Below, piece by piece: positions 1-13,602 of a DNA stretch of 64,000 nt (position 1 is the stretch's first letter; the number at the start of each line of letters is the position of its first letter). A program made the position numbers and the translations under genes. The stretch spans positions 16,554,001 through 16,618,000 of the forward strand of contig CAVNZM010000002.1 of the NCBI GenBank assembly GCA_963693365.1, in the 5' to 3' direction. The notes beneath the pieces were generated by a model. That model had not been told where the DNA came from, did no database searches, and worked only from the letters and a program-made list of their open reading frames with translations. Source of the DNA: Amoebidium appalachense (lineage: Eukaryota; Ichthyosporea).

Positions 1-1740
1 AAAGAAAGGGGTATAGGGAAGATTTTACATATAAATAACCATCATATCCCTCTCTTCTTCACATGAGGTATATGTATAACTATCGGGGCCGGTAACACTG
101 GAAACAAAACACCGAAAGTCCGAGGCTTTGTGTGTTGTTTCCTCGCCTTGGAAATGTTTGTGAACACCCACAACACGAAGCCAACCTCGGAAATGTCTAT
201 AAAGAATCCTCGGTTATAGCTTGATAGACCACTCCAACGGTTTTGCGCAACAAAACATTTACAGAGAACTTAGATTTCCTCGAAGATAGCCAAAGCAAGG
301 CGATGTGTAGGTACAACATTTTTTTTGCTTTAATCGAGGTGTAACAGAGCACGAGGGAATGCATTGGTGCCATACACGATTTCTAGCCAATCAGCAAATG
401 GCTATGAGCCTGGAGGAGTCTCCCAGACCCATTTTTGTGAGGGGGTCTTACTTGTCTACAAACTCGCATCCGGAATCAAAAGCCATGATTGCATTCATAT
501 AAATTGTGATTAGATAAAATTCATCATCTAAATATCTTTTTTTACGGTTTTTGTATATTTTATAGTTTACACTTAACCTTCATGAGCAATATTATTTTAA
601 CATGATTGAGCCTTGTTTTTTAGAACTAAAATTTGACCTCTCCAGCGGACCCCAATCGATTGGACCTTGGGGGACTCTCAGACGCACCTCGGCCAATTCG
701 CGTGAGCTATTCAGCATCACCGCTAGATGGCTCCGTAAACCTGTCCCAAATGTTGTGGGGTGCAAAGGAATTTGAGCTACCGTTATTTGAGCAGCACCAA
801 TAATAGTCGTTTAAAACTTTTAAAATTTGATTGTTTCAACATTTCAAAACTATAATCCAAATAAATTATCTTCATACTACTTTCAGACTTTAATACAGCA
901 TGAGCAAATGGGAAGCTAACAATGACGAATACGATTGTTTTCAAAACAAGTAAAATTCCGCCGAATAAATCCAGTCAAAAGAAAAATTAACGATTGAGTT
1001 GAGCCCCTTGCTATCTGGCTCTATTTCCCAAGCTTGAAAGGCTGTGGCACAGCTGGATCCTGAAAGAATGCAAGGGGATTTTGAAAGAGTTGTTTTCCCG
1101 GTTATTTGATTTGGGGTAATGAAGCTTATGTTTTGCACTACTTTCCATTTGGGGCCGAACGGTTTCAAAGTTTGTTCTATCATAATTGCACCCTTTGCTG
1201 CCTTAAAAAATAAGGATCAACTAAATGGGGCGTAATAACTTTATGGGCGAAGGCAATCATAAATCCTCTGGTCTCGGGAAAAACTGGCAAATCGTGAATT
1301 TTCGAGTTTAGACAGGCTTACACTATAATTCGAAGGCGTGAAAAATGGCGCGAAACCGATTCGTCTTGGGCCAATCACTTTATAGCTGAGTCGCCATCCC
1401 AGGGATTATCTTGAACAAGTCATATCCTGATATTTTCTTACCTTATTTTATATGCCTTTGTGCTTTCCATGGTTTCTCAGTACGAGTGCCATAATGAATG
1501 GACTCTGCAGTTTTTTTGTTTTTTCCCTTCTATATATTATACAGAAAATGCAGATTTTTTTCCTCGAAAGTTTTACCAGCAAGAAGCTGAGAAAAAAATA
1601 TCCAAATGACGTGATTTTCGGAAGGCGGCTGACGGTATCATGCATGACCTAGCTCGGGGAGCTCCTAATCATCACCCCGCATAAAATTTCAAGTGGCAAA
1701 ACATATAGCCTTACACACAGAACAGACTGAGATGGCTCCG
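1..1740. other. Unique-sequence flank, no gene recognised
   Basis: This stretch is mostly free of long simple repeats and somewhat AT-rich. It contains short open frames on both strands, such as 80 codons on the minus strand at 941-1183, but none shows a family motif or a convincing splice context. A perfect 12-bp palindrome CCAATCGATTGG lies at 652-663. I see no gene I can support. Confidence 0.5.
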
Positions 1741-1827
1741 AAATGCAGTTGAGACCGATGGGAATGCGCAGACAATATGTAGCTACTCCTAGATCTGCTG
1801 TTCGTCTTGTCCTTTCCCCACTGCCCT

Positions 1828-2197
1828 CCCCCCCCCCCCCCCCCCCCCTTTCCCCGGCCCTCCCCCCTCCCCCCCCCCCTCCCTTAATAAAAAAAAAAAC
1901 ACGCTTACACATGTACATCCCGCACAATTCCCCGAACCCCTTAGCTGAGGCTACCCAACACATCATGATATACACATGCCGGCCCCACCCTTCCACCCTG
2001 CCCATGGCAGTAAAGCTGCCTACATTATTAGCATCCAGTCTTAACAAGCTCCCAAGGTGAGATTTTTTTGTTATCAGCTTTAGGCTCGTGATCCTCCGTT
2101 TTCCCACTTGGCCTTGTGTGCTCGGTCTTCCCGTATGGTGGCCAGCTGAGGGAAACAGGGACAGGGGGAGAGGGGGAGAGGGGAGGGGAAGAAGAAA

Positions 2198-2276
<79 letters not shown>

Positions 2277-2392
2277 TAGACGGTTTGAACTCGGAGCCTC
2301 AGGGCGCTTCATGTCCCGGTTTGGGCAGGTGGGTTCCCCTCCACCCACCTACCTGGCTAAGCCCCACCTCTAGGGGGGGGGGGGGGGGGGGG
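1828..2392. repeat. Poly-C, poly-A and poly-G tracts
   Basis: A C-rich tract begins at 1828 and runs into a short poly-A at about 1886-1900. A nearly pure poly-G run fills 2198-2275 (78 bp), and a second shorter G run lies at about 2374-2392. Open frames here are polyproline or polyglycine artefacts of the repeats. Confidence 0.9.
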
Positions 2393-2687
2393 GGAAGGAG
2401 GGGGGAGGGGAGGGAGGTAGGGGAGGGGGTGGTGGTGGGGAAGGGAGGGGGGTGAGTGAGGGGGGGAGGGAAGGCAACTTGGCTTTTGGAACCCTGCAGC
2501 TGACTCCCCTACTTCTCCGCGGGGAAGAGACTCGAAATGGGAGGGGGAGGCCGAGAGGGGAGTGGGGGCGGCACTCCCTTCAACTTCCTCCCAGTCAGCT
2601 TTACGTGTTACAGTACTCGAGCACATTTCTACAGCTGCTCCGAGAACTCTTGATATATGATATCAGCTACTTGGAGACACACACGTA

Positions 2688-2691
<4 letters not shown>

Positions 2692-2742
<51 letters not shown>
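2692..2742. repeat. CA dinucleotide array
   Basis: About 25 uninterrupted CA units. The surrounding 2400-4820 interval holds scattered CA/TG-rich words and G-rich patches, but no coding frame I can support. Confidence 0.9.
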
Positions 2743-2745
<3 letters not shown>

Positions 2746-4821
2746 CAACTTGGCAAAGCACACCTTTTTTATGGAACTAATATCACGCACACGCAAAAAC
2801 AGGTTCGCGTGCACAAAAACACATACACATAAAACATTATGATTGATGACACGTTCAGACATAAAAAAGACGCATTGATGCACTCGCTCACAGATGCACC
2901 GGTACCCACTTTCACAGTGCTACTGTCAGACACCCACCACGAAACAGAAAGCCAGGAAGGGAACGGAAGCCGTTGAGTCACCGGCTGTGACACACACACG
3001 TACATACACTTATTCACACAGGCACGGACGTACATGTGATCATGACATAAATACACAACACAACACAATGCAACGTGTGCAAGTACGCTGGGCGCTCGTA
3101 TGATTACTGCATGCACATAAAGCAAATGAAAATGTGTGACCTGCGTGCTTGCTTTTTTTGTAGAACGAATGTACTTTTGGCCTGCTCTACGTGCGAGATT
3201 GTGCCAGCCACTTGCAAATCGTGCACATGTGAACATTGCTTGTAAAATTGTGCCTGGAAGTGATGCAGCACGGCCAAACCCTGTACACCCACGGCCGTGT
3301 GCTGCATGTTTCCCCCCCCCTACCCCCCCCCCCCCCTCCCCCCGTTGCACCCAATTCTGCGCCCACAATGCATAAACGTGCGGTAAAAAAAGTAAAAACG
3401 CATCAATACACCATATAGGGGTATTCAATGAACGGTTATAAATTGACTTGGTCGACTCGGCCAAAGTAGTTTTGATCATACGGTGGACAGGCCGCAACAG
3501 CACGCACAAGACATTCGGATATACGTGCATGTTTCTGGATTCTGGATAACTACAGATATGTAAAACAGCTTAACTTGGGGGTCGTGGGCCTCCCCACCTT
3601 CCCACACTACTTTTTGTACTAGCCCATGGATGGCTGTGCCTCCTTGCCTCCTTCCTTGCTCCAACCTCCACAGCACACACCAACGCCACTCACCTTCGTT
3701 TTGTTACAAGTCCTATAGAAGTTTGTTTGGCCCATATTATCAGACACAGAAGCTCAAAAGTGTGTTGATTGTGTATGTATGTGTGTACACACTGTGTTGG
3801 TTTGTGTCTTGATACTTTCGAAGTTCTGGTCCTTGAGAACCATAGAACACGTGCCTTTTATATGCGTGTGCAGTGCACACAGCGCGTCTGAAAATGAGCA
3901 CGAACGTGTTTCTTGTCTGCCTGGCGCATACCCACACATACACGTGGATATACCAATGTAGGTGTCTTTGTGTGTGTGTGTGTGATGTTAGTGATGCTTG
4001 GATGCACATATGTACCCAGAGGGGGGAGGGAGGGGGAAGCGAGGGAACCAGGGTCTTACGAGAGACAAAAAGCAGGAGAGAAAAAGGATGTGTGTGCATG
4101 CAACAGTGTGTCTGCCTTTGCAGGTGTGCACAGCGTATTGTGCGAGTGCGTACACGGGATGCATGTGTCTGACGTGCTAAGTACGTGTGTGCGTGTGTGC
4201 AACGCCTTATGTGTGTGTACGTGATGCCCGTGTGTGCATGCATGTGTTTGGCGTCGCGCAATATTTGAGTGTATCATGTATGCCTGCCTGACAAACTCTT
4301 GTGTGACACCCAGTCGCCCAGCTGCCTGCGTCACCATCTAATTTATTAGCTACCGGCACAGCCAGCACAGAAATTAGCCAGGTCTATCAGTAGGGTCTAT
4401 GGATTGCTCACAATCACCCCATGGCCAGATGTACGGTCCAGCTTTCAGATGATCTGAGCCATGATTGGGATACTATGTGCTATATGCATTTAGATCTAAC
4501 TACAGTGGAATATCGATGGATATACCCATAAGGAGATATGATATGAGAATGTGTGCAGAAACGTCAACCACTTCAGATAATACTGCATTTCGTGATATGT
4601 ATACATGCAAACCAGAGCTCTTCGTCGGTCAGGAGTTGTTCGAAACGATCCTTCAGAAAGAAAAAAAAGGGGAGACAGTGCATCCAAAAACTCTTGAAAT
4701 GCGCCGTGAAGAAAATTCGCGCTTCGTTCACGTATGATCTATCTCCTACGGACTCTTTCAACGCCCTATAGGTACACACTAATGAAACAGTCAAGCACGG
4801 TATACATAAAACTGGTTGTTC
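2743..4821. other. Intergenic, CA/TG-rich, no gene recognised
   Basis: The interval between the CA array and the end of the elongase gene has many short CA/TG words and a few short G or C runs. The 3' untranslated region of the elongase must lie at its right end, on the minus strand below 4822. I see no canonical AATAAA close behind that stop codon. No protein family is visible in any frame. Confidence 0.45.
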
Positions 4822-5416
4822 TTACTCCGTTTTCTTGGCAACACCGTTGGTGCCGTTCTGTGCAGCAGCAGCAGCCTTCTTCGGCTCTGCCAAACGGCGG
4901 AGGCGAGCCTGGTTGAAGCGGATGAAGAGGAAGAGGAAATAGAGGTAGTTGGCATAGCAGTAGACCTGGGCTGGCGCGTGGCCACCGCACTTGTCGTGAC
5001 CCTGTGTGGAAAAGAGAGATGTGTGTGAGCGCCTTGGCCGAAGACGGTGAAAGGTGGCATGGATAAAAAAGTGTCTTGTGAGGCGAAAGTGCAGCAGCAG
5101 AGGTGTGTTCGTGAGATATGTGCGTTGTTGTGTTTGCCAGGATTGACATGGTAGGTTACTTACTCTAGCTCCCCATTACCCCGCTTATGAGGGCAGATTA
5201 GCGTAAATTGTGCCATCCACAGACAACATCGGTCACACAACTGCCCCCCCCCCCCCCCCCCCCACACACACCCCTCAAAAAAAAAAAAAAAACACCAAAC
5301 TTAGCCACCAATAACCCCCCCTCCCCTACCCCCCCCCCCCGCAAAAAAAAAAAAAAAAACCTCCCAAACTTAGCCACCGATACCACCCTCCCCCTCCCCT
5401 CCAAACAGCGAACCTC

Positions 5417-5447
<31 letters not shown>

Positions 5448-7331
5448 AAAAAAAAATTCCTCGTGCACCAAAAAAGGGAGTGCCTGCACCCACCTGCCAG
5501 AAGATGTAGTTAGTGAAGATGGCGGTGAAGATGCCGAGGTTGAAAACGAACTGCACAATCTGCAGCTTGGTGATGTACTTGCCCACCCAGCGGCTCAGCC
5601 CGAAGTACGTCATGGTGTAGTAGGCGTACATGATCACGTGCACACCGGCATTGGTGATGGGGCCCATCCTGAAGAGACGGCAGCAGTACGTTAGGACGTG
5701 CTCGGTGTGTTTGTGTGTAGAGGGTGGTGCATGTGGCGTCTTGTGTATGTGTGTACATGGCCTGCTAAGCGTGTTCGTAAATGCTTATGGGCAATGGGCA
5801 ACTCGTACTAGATGTATGGTACCACGGGTGGGTGAGAGGGGAGAAGAAGGTTGGGTGAAAGGGGGAGAGGAGAAGGGGAGGGGACGGGGGGGGGGGGGGG
5901 GGGGGGAGAGTGAAGTGTCACTGTTGAAAAGGGCCTGAAAGCTGAAAGAGACAGTCAGTGTGTCCCTACAAACTTATGTGTAGAGGAATGGGGGTCCCCA
6001 CCGATGTTTCAGTGTGGATGCATGTATGCATGTGCAGGGATATTTGCTTGTAGTATTTGCATTTGGAGAAACAGGCGGGCAAGTGTTTTGTGTGCATGGG
6101 GGGACGCCAGGGCGAGGGGTGGGGGGGTGGGGGGTGTTGTTACCAGGCGGAGGCATAGGGGTAGTGCCAGGCAGCCCAGCAGATGGAGGGGGTGATGAAG
6201 TGGTGGAACCAGTGCAGATAGATGACCTCCTTCTTGTTCAGGATCAGCAGGATGGTGTCGATGTACTCCCAGAACTTGGACAGGTAGAACGCATAGATGT
6301 ACAGATCCATGCCCTGTGTGGCCACGGGGCAACGTCAGCTAAGCATAATTCAACATCGCACAGAGCACTTTCAGAGCATGGAACATATTTATCGGATGGT
6401 ATATGTGACAAGCCTATGTGCAGACCAGTATAACATCTGCACACGAGCAGATCCCAGGCAGTTCGAGGCTGGCTTTGAAGGCTTTTTACTGGGTGGCAGT
6501 TACCATTTACGGGAGTGGCAGAAGCTGCCTTGGATACTTGAATCTAAACAACACGATACAATAAACTTTATCACGTACCTGCTGGAGCTTCAGCTCAGGA
6601 TCGCAGATCAGAAGGTTGGGGTTCCAGTCGTTGGCAGCAAAGTTGATCACAAGGTGGTAGCCGATACCAAGGAACATCCACAGAGAACCTGCACAGTGTC
6701 GGTGATCCTGAGCTTATGTAACGCCCAGAACGTGGCGCTAGTAAAGGGAGTGCTTGTGATCCCGAGTATTTGGCGGGTGCGAGTATTCGGCGCATCAAAA
6801 GAGCTGCAACTACAGATACATAACCATGTGGCCACCCCTACACATCTGCTGCAGTGTTGTCTCGTGAACATCCATGGCCACAAAAGTCCTATGGCAAAGC
6901 AGACATGCATAACAGAGCATGGGTAAGCAACAGGCGGTCTTATGCTTGGTACGGTACGTGCAAGGCTTTCTACAACCCTAACCTTGTGTCTACATTCCTT
7001 CACACCCTCAAGCCCTGGCCGATTAAAACATGTCCAGATCCAGCCGAGATCCTCAACTGAAATAAACAACTACTTATTTCCCGATCCTCGCTGGCCCCAA
7101 ACTCGGCCGGCCACACTGCTCTTTCCACTCTTCAACTCTGAGAATATACCAGGGAGGCATACCAAGGGTAAGGATGGCGTTGGAGACCATGGCGACAAAC
7201 TTGAAGTTCATGGCCTCACGGTTCTTCATAGCGGCCTCGCCACCGAACCGGATGACGAGATACAGGGCGGCCATGGAGGCCAGACCCTGGAAACTCGCCA
7301 GAGGCGCATCTGCATACAGAACAAGCGACAT
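4822..7331 (-). CDS. ELO-family fatty acid elongase (3-ketoacyl-CoA synthase)
   Basis: Five exons in transcript order: 7331-7163, 6688-6579, 6313-6144, 5668-5494, 5001-4822. They total 804 nt and encode 267 aa; all junctions are GT-AG and keep phase. ELO proteins sit in the ER membrane and condense malonyl-CoA with a fatty acyl-CoA, the first step of chain elongation. Visible evidence is the histidine box HWFHH at about residues 127-131, the NAGVHVIMYAYY signature at about 156-167, the LQIVQF motif, and several hydrophobic segments including ASMAALYLVIRF near the N-terminus. The C-terminus is KKTE, a KKXX-type dilysine ER-retrieval signal. The start ATG at 7331 gives a length normal for the family, and a TATA-like element lies about 100 bp upstream. 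Substrate class (saturated or polyunsaturated) cannot be read from the sequence. The intron between exons 4 and 5 carries three Cn-An blocks. Confidence 0.93.
5243..5457. repeat. Three consecutive poly-C to poly-A modules
   Basis: Inside the last elongase intron the plus strand shows C run, (CA) bridge and A run; then C run and A run; then C run and A run, separated by related short sequences containing CCAAACTTAGCCACC. In the sense of the elongase transcript these read poly-T then poly-G, opposite to most intronic modules in this window. The related spacers suggest local duplication. Confidence 0.8.
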
Positions 7332-7431
7332 CTTTCTGATGTTTCAATGCCCGTCTATATTCCGAGATACTGGCAAGAAGCTTCCTCAAGTTGCCGTGAC
7401 TTCCGTGCGGTGTGTACAGGTGTGTGCTGAA

Positions 7432-7440
7432 TTTATATAG
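7432..7440 (-). promoter_or_regulatory. TATA-like element upstream of the elongase
   Basis: On the minus strand the sequence reads CTATATAAA about 100 bp before the elongase start codon at 7331. The position is plausible for a core promoter with a short 5' untranslated region. No transcript data support it. Confidence 0.35.
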
Positions 7441-9171
7441 GTTTCTAAATATCTAAATGGACAATGTAAAGGCATGACAATAACCCAATGAAAGCTATAC
7501 ATCATTTCCCCATATTTTATGATGGCCTGCATGAGCCAATAGAAGCTGATGTTATGCTCTGCAGATCGACCGCTTACGTTCATTGGCTTTCACAGGGATA
7601 AACTGCTATAAAGAATTGTAAAACTTGTCTTCATTTTGCTAAAACAGCTGAAAAGGCACATGGATTTAAAGTCATGCGCCTGGTGATATTTCAGGCGTTG
7701 GATTTCCAACGTCAATGGAAGCCAATCACAATGCCTGGCATCTAACACCTATCCGTGAACTCACGTGGTTTTAGGTCCGGCATAAACATCGGCTGCCACA
7801 ACACGGCAGAGCCCCAAATACATGCTGGTCATATTCCTTTAATATTAAGATCAGCCCGTAAATAGATAATAGAAATAGTGTGTATTTTTCAAAACAGAAA
7901 ACAAGGTCCAAACACGTCGGTTCCTGAAACGGTGCCGGGCAGTAGCCGCCGTCCACATGCTTTCCAACAAAATGAGGTAGTGCAGGAAGATGGGGAAATC
8001 CTCATCGTGAGCCAATCGCAATGGTATACGTATTGCAATAATTGCAATTACAGGTTTGACCTCACCATTGGTAAGCACAGGAGGCTTTTTTTGTACGGAA
8101 ATATTTGCTCTTAAAATAAGTTTGTAGATGAAAAGGCTTGACTCCCCCCGCCATTTCTGCGCTTGAATACGATTTGTAGGCTTTCAGACTGGGTTGCGTG
8201 GATGGCGCCGGGGAAGCTTTTACCCCTCTCCTTAAATAACGTTGATTGGCTACAACATAATATGAACAGCTACATAAAACCCCGCTTCCCTTAACGAAAG
8301 CTGTCATTTGCAGAGAGCTCTGTCATTAAGCTGCATTTGCGTGTAACGGCTTCTGGGAACCTTCTGCCATCATGTATTTTTTAGTGTTGCCTTGACCGTC
8401 TGACTTTTGGCATGCAACCGAGTGCCACTCCTCTTGTGACCGTTGAGCCCAAAACGCATATCTTACGGCAAGAGGTGCAAATTAGAAGTTCGATTGTAGT
8501 TGCTAGGTCACAGTGCGACGAGTCTGATCCATCCAAACCGAGGTCCCTCTGCCGCAATAAACTGAGTTTTAGGTCATCATGAACGACAAAAACGCAGGTT
8601 GGGAGTGTGGGTCAACAGACACCCCCGTGTCTAAGCAGGCACACCCTTCTGCCTCCTGCACATCTCTTTCTCTCTACCCCGTAATGTACAAACCCCCACA
8701 CCTCCTCCCCTCTTTCTCTCCTCCCTCTAGATCTGCCCCCTGCCGAACGCACAATTATTAGCTCTCTCATTTTCCGCGCCCCCCCCCCTCCCCCCTCCCC
8801 AACACACACACACACCCTCCCGTCACCCACCACCCACCCTTTCAGACTGCCTAATCCATTAGGAAGCATAACCTCATATCAAATAGTCTATACACACACC
8901 ACCGTCTCAGGCTACATGCACAGCAACGTTTACGTACTGGCAGTGTCTGGCACACGAATGAAAAGCAACATATGTTCACCATACAATAAAGGCCGTTTGT
9001 TCCAGCAGTGGCTACACATTACCAGGCACACGCACAAACAAGCATCGATATGCCATCCCACGCCGGCTCTTTACGTGAGCGTGTGTGTGTGCTTGGGGGA
9101 GGGGGGGGGGGGGGGAGCCGCTGAGCCTCGAGGGCATGGCATTCAATGATCTGTTGTGCCGTTAGCGGGCT
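7441..9171. other. Intergenic, largely unique sequence
   Basis: Mostly unique sequence between the elongase promoter side and an isolated open frame at 9172. CCAAT/ATTGG words recur, for example near 7728, 8012 and 8235. Short minus-strand frames at 7851-8078 and 8062-8307 were tested as possible upstream elongase exons, but the elongase does not need them. A short poly-G run lies near 9100-9115. No gene is supported. Confidence 0.45.
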
Positions 9172-9570
9172 GTGCCGTACAAGGACCAGTTACTCTACTG
9201 TGGATCCGAACTTCAATCCGTTCGTTTTGAGGAGATCTACCGAATCCCTGCAGATCATAAAATAGATGTGCTCCTCGGAAATGATAACTTCTCGAAACGT
9301 GATCGCAAGCATCAAAGAAAGGTCATATACGCATTGGAGTTTATTATCGTGCAGATAGAGTCAAGCACAAGGGGAACCGGCCACCCAGGAATGGACTGCT
9401 TTCAAAATACCAACATGTACACGCTGCGCGGGCACCACACCAGCACAGCACAGTTGCACATGTATTTTGCAAAATCCACCGTGTCATCTTGGTGTTCGCA
9501 AACGTTGAGATGTAGAGCAGACAATGATGTAGCCTTTCTGGTTTCTGCTGAAGGTCAAGATCATGTATGA
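9172..9570 (+). CDS. Isolated open frame, unrecognised
   Basis: This frame is open from just after an in-frame TAG at 9163 to the stop at 9570, about 132 codons, and begins at GTG rather than ATG. Its composition is mixed and not low-complexity: Leu/Tyr/Ser-rich at the start, then basic residues around DRKHQRK, then several Cys and His. It stands in repeat-poor sequence, so it could be an exon of an unrecognised gene or chance. I recognise no family, no transmembrane segment and no catalytic motif, and I found no partner exon. Confidence 0.2.
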   Translation: MPYKDQLLYCGSELQSVRFEEIYRIPADHKIDVLLGNDNFSKRDRKHQRKVIYALEFIIVQIESSTRGTGHPGMDCFQNTNMYTLRGHHTSTAQLHMYFAKSTVSSWCSQTLRCRADNDVAFLVSAEGQDHV

Positions 9571-9833
9571 CAACACTATACTACAGGTTTCTCTACATGC
9601 ATATCAAGTGGGATTTTCTTCGTTATTCTTCGATGCCGGCATATGTGAAGTCCAAAGAGAGATACATGGCAGTTGTGTAAACCCACCTTCGTGCTCAGCA
9701 AGATAAAACCATTCATTCATTCTCTGGCGAAAAAAAGAAAACAGGACAGCTCTTATGATCAGTGAGTAGTCTACAGGATTCCTATAGCAAAGTTTTTAAA
9801 GGAAAAACAGCCAAACTTTGAGTGGCGTACGTG

Positions 9834-10166
<333 letters not shown>

Positions 10167-10526
10167 GTGTGTGTGTGTGTGTTTGTTGGGGAGGCTGGGG
10201 GGGACTTATCAAGATGAAAATGAATGCACGTCTATGCTCAACGTTAGCTAAAGCACAACCCACCAGAGGCATCCCATCCTTGTACATGTTTGTGCCGATT
10301 TGGGCACTACTACACACTTCTTATGTCATTGCTTCTGTTCACCCTGCTCCTCACTGCTCGGTGTTGGCTTTGGCGCTTTCCTGGCAAACTCCTGTGTGGA
10401 AGATTTCAGCTTTGGGTAAGCCTCTCTTGTTATGTGGTGGTTTTTGTTTTTTGTACACGGGTTTTCTTTTCTTAGTTGTTGGTCGTTGTGGTGGTGATAG
10501 GTTGGGTTGGGCTTGGGTTAAGGAGT

Positions 10527-10588
<62 letters not shown>

Positions 10589-10712
10589 ATCTTGATGCTG
10601 TCCCTTGACAGATGGGCATGCACCGTTGGAGTGGGTGTGCAGAAATCTTACGAGGATGATGGGGGAGGAGCCCCGGGGAGGGGAGGGGAGGGGGGAAGGG
10701 AGGGAGGGGGAA

Positions 10713-10746
<34 letters not shown>
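10527..10746. repeat. Poly-G runs
   Basis: A pure G run of about 60 bp lies at 10527-10587, and a second of about 30 bp ends near 10746, with a GGGA-rich stretch before it. Confidence 0.92.
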
Positions 10747-10747
<1 letters not shown>

Positions 10748-11093
10748 TGGATGAATTGCAGTGTATCGTACAGACGGGAATCATTGACACACACACACAC
10801 AATTGCAAACAAACATGGTGGTGAAAAGAGTGTAATATCATATCGGTGTTGATGAGGTGCATAGCGGTGAAGCCACCTTTCCAAAAATTAAAACTGCTTC
10901 CTGGTAGATGGGAGCAAGATATGGAAGCATATAACTTCGAACACACAGTGACTGCACATGACAGGAGCAATAAACAGACACGGACTGAGAGAGACTGTGT
11001 GTAGCATAATAAGAAAAGCCTATCTTCAAAGGAATTCAAGGTGGGGGGGGATCGGGAGAACGAAACCAGGCTCGATTGTGTTTAGCCAAGGTC

Positions 11094-11106
11094 TTTTTTT
11101 TTTTTT

Positions 11107-11148
<42 letters not shown>
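11094..11148. repeat. Poly-T to poly-G composite tract
   Basis: About 23 T are followed directly by about 32 G. Read on the other strand this is poly-C then poly-A, the polarity seen in most composite tracts of the window. Confidence 0.92.
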
Positions 11149-11321
11149 CTAGATATTTGTTCTTCATAATTGTGACCTGATAATTGGGGCACCGCCGGGG
11201 ATCGGGCAGAGGGAAACAAAATGAGCGTTCATTAGGCGTGAGTTGTGATAGACGGGGTGTGCAAGATCAAGCCACAATGACGTGTGCCACGGTGTGTGTT
11301 TGTGTGTGTGGGTGTGTGTGT

Positions 11322-12282
11322 GTGTGGGTGGGTGGGTGGGTGGGTGGGTGGGTGGGTGGGTGGGGGGGGGGGGGGGGGGGACGTGCGTGTGTGTGTGTGC
11401 GTGTATGTATCTACGTAGAGTTGAGAGAGAGATGAGGGGAGGGGAGCGCAAGGGGGGAGGGAGGAGAGGTCCTGTGCACCTGTGTGTGTGGGTGTGGGTG
11501 CGTGTGGCAGTATTGCAAATAGATACTACTGTAGCACACCTTCTGTATCTCCAGTGGGAAAAACCGAATGTTTTCAGCCATGACGTGTTGCAATAGCGCC
11601 GAGTGTAGTAGGTGCTGCATCCTGTGGACGTGTCAATAAATAACACAGTTAAAGTGCAATGAGGCGGGGACGGGGGCGGGGGTGGTGGTGGGGGGGGGGG
11701 GGGGGGGGGGGGGGAGGGGGGGGGGGGGGGGGGGGGGGGGGGCTGTTTACAATGTGTTTCGTATAGAGTACGAAGTATATACGCATCGTAAGCAGGGAGT
11801 GGGGTGGTGGGGTGTGTGTGTGTTTGGGGGGTGTCTAGCCTGAAAAGGTGTTCCTGTGCCCGAAGTTATCATTTCGTCGGTCTCGGCCTCTTAATATTTT
11901 GACCCATCAATAGATATACCTGCTTGGCAATGCACACACACACACACACACACCTACACACTCAAGCATGCAAAGATGCACAAGGATGACGTACTGCACA
12001 CACCCACACACAGTGCAAAAAAGTAGAGCTCATACTTAACGGGAGCCTTTTTTTTTTTTTTTTTTGGGGGGGGGGGGGGGGTAGTGTTACAATACAAGAG
12101 ATTCACATTCACGACCGACAACACAGAAGATTTTTTTTTTCCCCTGGGGGGGAGGGGGGGGAGGGGGGGGGGGGGGGGGGGGGGATGCAAACACCAAGAG
12201 TATATAAAGGAAAACAGAAGGCAGGGTGCAAAGCACACAAAAAAGGGATCTGGTGGTGCTGGTGGTGGCGGTGGTGGTGGTG

Positions 12283-12323
<41 letters not shown>
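11322..12323. repeat. (GGTG)n and several poly-G tracts
   Basis: The interval contains GGTG repeats at about 11322-11362 running into poly-G, further G runs at about 11690-11742, a T-to-G composite at about 12048-12081, G-rich sequence at 12145-12184 and poly-G at about 12286-12323. The sequence between them (11400-11640, 11750-12040) is unique, but I see no gene in it. Confidence 0.85.
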
Positions 12324-12325
<2 letters not shown>

Positions 12326-12775
12326 GAATGCGAAACACGGTACGAAGTGCGCATACACGATGAGAAGCATGGTGCAGGACACATGCAAAGGCAAACATTC
12401 AAGTATGCAACATCAGCCATGCGCACAGTATGTGTCATAAGCAGAGCCCATCCTCAGGGAGGGCCCAAGTCATCAATTGCGTCTGAGTTTCGACCCCTTA
12501 GCCCGCGTATATACGACTCTCCAACTCAGACAGCAGCATCAATTGAACTTGGGAGGGTCAACCCGTCTTGATCAAAGACGAGCAGGGTTGCTTGTGCAAG
12601 CAAGGTGAGCAAAACGGTGAAGATGTGTGTGCAAACTAAAGCAGTGCAGCGAAAAATGCGTATGTGCTTACAGATGCACGACACAGAGCAACCATGCCCG
12701 GTTGCATGGAAGTAAAGCGGTCTCCACACAGTGGTCTGTCCTGAAAGAACACCTCTGAAAGAAGACTGGGGGGTT
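12324..12775 (+). repeat. 450-bp dispersed repeat, copy A (full)
   Basis: Full unit beginning TTGAATGCGAAACACGG and ending with a sequence like CCTCTGAAAGAAGACTGGGGGG. Five other copies lie in this window, all in the same orientation. The unit contains GAGTTTCGACCCC, slightly reminiscent of a Pol III B box, but no clear A box or tRNA fold, and no long open frame. A short minus-strand frame starting MTHTVRM recurs in most copies but is probably non-coding. Copy B follows directly in tandem. Confidence 0.9.
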
Positions 12776-12919
12776 TTGAATGCGGAACACGGTACGAAGT
12801 ACGCATACACGATGAGAAGCATGGTGCAGGACACATGCAAAGGCAAACATTCAAATATGCAACATCAGCCATGCGCACAGTATGCGTCATAAGCAGAGCC
12901 CATCATATGGCCGCCTCAG

Positions 12920-12920
<1 letters not shown>
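12776..12920 (+). repeat. 450-bp dispersed repeat, copy B (3' truncated)
   Basis: Tandem to copy A and identical over most of its first 130 bp, then cut off inside CCTCAGGGAGG, where a poly-G run of about 40 bp begins. It carries an extra ATATGGCCG relative to the other copies just before the break. Confidence 0.9.

Positions 12921-13602
<682 letters not shown>

Noticed and set aside
8062-8307. Upstream exon for the elongase (MTAFVKG... or MAGGVKP...)
   Set aside because: Phases do not fit the first recognised exon, and the ATG at 7331 already gives a normal-length protein.
12400-12440. Short minus-strand frame MTHTVRM... conserved in most 450-bp repeat copies
   Set aside because: The nucleotide sequence is conserved throughout the repeat, not only in this frame, so coding constraint is not shown.
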